Origin: Victivallales bacterium
GTDB lineage: Bacteria > Verrucomicrobiota > Lentisphaeria > Oligosphaerales > Oligosphaeraceae
Reading direction: 5' to 3'
Assembly (NCBI GenBank): GCA_017963875.1
Contig: JAGCTA010000449.1
Span: forward strand, 1-5,447
DNA: 5,447 bases
Position numbers and translations under genes: made by a program. This document shows, piece by piece, positions 4,006 to 5,447 of this stretch. Under the pieces are notes generated by a model, which had not been told where the DNA came from, did no database searches, and saw only the letters and a list, made by a program, of their open reading frames with translations. Each line of letters opens with the position of its first letter. Positions within the stretch are counted from its first letter, which is position 1.

Positions 4006-5447
4006 ATGAAGCCCCTCCTCCGCAAAATCTTCTTCTGGGACGCGCCTGCGCAGGGCGCGTTTTTCGGACTGACGCTGCTACTGTTTCTTGGATGGGTATG
4101 CTTCACTTTGCTGTGCGCGGGACTGGCAATCCATAGCCGCCGCATTAGCATGTTCGATGCACCCCACTATCTTTATTCTTTCACCCTCCTTTTGCCGTCT
4201 TTGTACATTCTGTTCCTTGTGGCTAGGGTGGCCTTCCATTGGGCGCGGGAAACACCAGATTTCAAGAAAAGAATAGGATTGACTTTACTGGTGACACTGG
4301 CGATTGCGTTTTTCTTTTCACTGATTGAGTATTCATTGTTTCCAAGATTTATTTCCTCATTGGATTGGACAGAGGAGCGTTTTACCTTTTTTTACTGGAA
4401 TGTGTTCTTCTTGTGCATCCCTGCCATTTGCTTTCTGTTTCGGTCAATTGTGCCGCCTACAAAACTGCTGGCTGGCATACTGGCCTGGATTGGCAGTTTT
4501 CTCGTATTCTCCACGCTACTGTTTCTGGCTGATCCCTTTGAGGAAAAGGTGCCGACAGGCCTGCATCCCATACACTGGTTCGGCAAGGACATTCCCTATG
4601 TCCTTCCATTTTGCTATTTGTTTCGTCTGAGCGGTGGCGGCTGCTTTTGGTTCACCCTCGTCGGATTCGTGTTGCTTGGCGCGGCCTATCTTCTCACGGG
4701 GCACATTTTGGCGCGGCTTTCTGGCATCCAACTCCGCAGACTGTTCACGCGTGGCATCCGCATTCAATGGTATATTGTTGCAGGAACATACGCCGTGACG
4801 TTCACGTTTTCAGTGATAAACACCTTTCAGTACCACAGGGCGGTGCAGGAATTGGAGGCGTTTTTCGGACGTGCAATGACAGGAACCGAAGTGGAAAAAC
4901 TCTACTACGGTGGTGAAACGCCAGAGCCAGACTATTGGAAAAAACTGAAGGCGGCTAGTGACCGCTATGATGAAGAACATAAAAAGCACATCAGCTTTGA
5001 TGATGATTCATGCTATCTGCATCCAGATGCCATTCTTCCACTAAAACTGTATGAGAGGCACAGAAATGCCTTCTTTGCCAGTCTGAAAGAGGCGTGTCTT
5101 GATGAACTTCTGGCTTCCCCACTTCCTCCATACCAGCGAGACTACAGTAATAATTACATAGCAGGCATAACGTCCCATGACCTTTATCTATGTGATTCAC
5201 TGGCAATGGTTGAGGAAAGTCGCTGCCGATATGCCATTGATGACGGAGATTTCAACGCAGCCGCCAAATCCCTTGGAATCGTTGACACTCTGATGGACTA
5301 TCTCTACAAAGACCCCTTTGAACTGGGCGAGGTCTACCTGAGGAAAACCGCCATGAGGCGAAATAACATGCTCGCCAGAATAATATCGTCGCATTTGGAA
5401 ACGCCCAGAGAATGGCTGGAGGAGCAAGCTGTGCTGCTGCTGAGATG
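4006..5447 (+). CDS. Polytopic membrane protein, paralogue of the preceding gene (3'-truncated)
   Basis: The frame is open from ATG 4006 to the right edge: 480 codons plus two bases, with no stop. The N-terminus matches that of the upstream neighbour at 25 of the first 26 residues; the first 78 bases match at 70 positions, and seven of the eight changes are synonymous. About seven membrane helices are predicted by eye: 18-43, 55-77, 90-112, 126-147, 153-175, 212-235 and 252-272. The shared motif G-C-F-W-F is at 212-216 here and 150-154 in the neighbour, so this protein carries roughly 62 extra residues, about two helices, before it. Similarity resumes with R-R-L-F-x-R-G (244-250), Y-H-R-A-V-Q-E-L-E-A-F-F-G-R (276-289), P-D-Y-W (308-311), L-P-P-Y (373-376) and R-Y-A-I-D-D-G-D-F (408-416). 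The part corresponding to the neighbour's pseudopilin-like end lies beyond the window. There is no Shine-Dalgarno site; the start is set by alignment with the neighbour. Confidence 0.85.
   Translation, partial: MKPLLRKIFFWDAPAQGAFFGLTLLLFLGWVCFTLLCAGLAIHSRRISMFDAPHYLYSFTLLLPSLYILFLVARVAFHWARETPDFKKRIGLTLLVTLAIAFFFSLIEYSLFPRFISSLDWTEERFTFFYWNVFFLCIPAICFLFRSIVPPTKLLAGILAWIGSFLVFSTLLFLADPFEEKVPTGLHPIHWFGKDIPYVLPFCYLFRLSGGGCFWFTLVGFVLLGAAYLLTGHILARLSGIQLRRLFTRGIRIQWYIVAGTYAVTFTFSVINTFQYHRAVQELEAFFGRAMTGTEVEKLYYGGETPEPDYWKKLKAASDRYDEEHKKHISFDDDSCYLHPDAILPLKLYERHRNAFFASLKEACLDELLASPLPPYQRDYSNNYIAGITSHDLYLCDSLAMVEESRCRYAIDDGDFNAAAKSLGIVDTLMDYLYKDPFELGEVYLRKTAMRRNNMLARIISSHLETPREWLEEQAVLLLR

Overview
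The window (about 5.4 kb, near-balanced base composition) looks like chromosomal DNA from a bacterium of the PVC group, most likely Lentisphaerota/Victivallales or a close relative. This rests on protein style. The large membrane protein ends in a segment of the form 'G-K-Y-P-x-A-L ... D-P-F ... W-S-V-G-P-D-G-I-D-D-G-G ... D-D-I', which I associate with uncharacterised planctomycete, verrucomicrobial and lentisphaeral proteins and with GspG-like pseudopilins. The taxonomic call is inference; there is no rRNA or marker gene here.

Layout from left to right: (1) positions 1-141 are the 3' end of a plus-strand gene whose product finishes in a CPYC zinc-ribbon-like knuckle. (2) After 17 bases comes a complete 232-residue, cysteine-rich, apparently soluble protein of unknown function (159-857). 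(3) A lipoprotein gene on the minus strand (1046-1654) converges on it. It has a clear lipobox, a strong Shine-Dalgarno site and a good sigma-70-type promoter, and the parts sampled are AT-richer than its neighbours. (4) A 639-residue protein (1977-3896) has about five predicted membrane helices, a long helical domain and a pseudopilin-like C-terminus. (5) A paralogue (4006 to the right edge, truncated) has about seven predicted membrane helices. The first 26 residues of the two paralogues differ at one position only, after which similarity falls abruptly.

The unifying feature is an intergenic repeat present three times in the same orientation (1004-1038, 1868-1902, 3906-3940). Thirty bases are identical in all three. 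It contains an interrupted palindrome, TCAA-N3-CGTG-N-CACG-N3-TTGA, whose right arm runs into TTGAAA. Upstream of both paralogues, that TTGAAA lies exactly 17 bases before a plausible -10 hexamer (TATTAG and TAGATT). I read the repeat as a shared operator/promoter block for the membrane-protein family. The first copy has no -10 partner and no paralogue behind it; the minus-strand lipoprotein gene lies between it and the next copy. The locus therefore looks modular, with each gene unit delimited on its left by the same repeat.

No rRNA, tRNA, CRISPR array, transposase or integrase gene was seen. The function of every gene here is unknown; the roles given below are structural descriptions.
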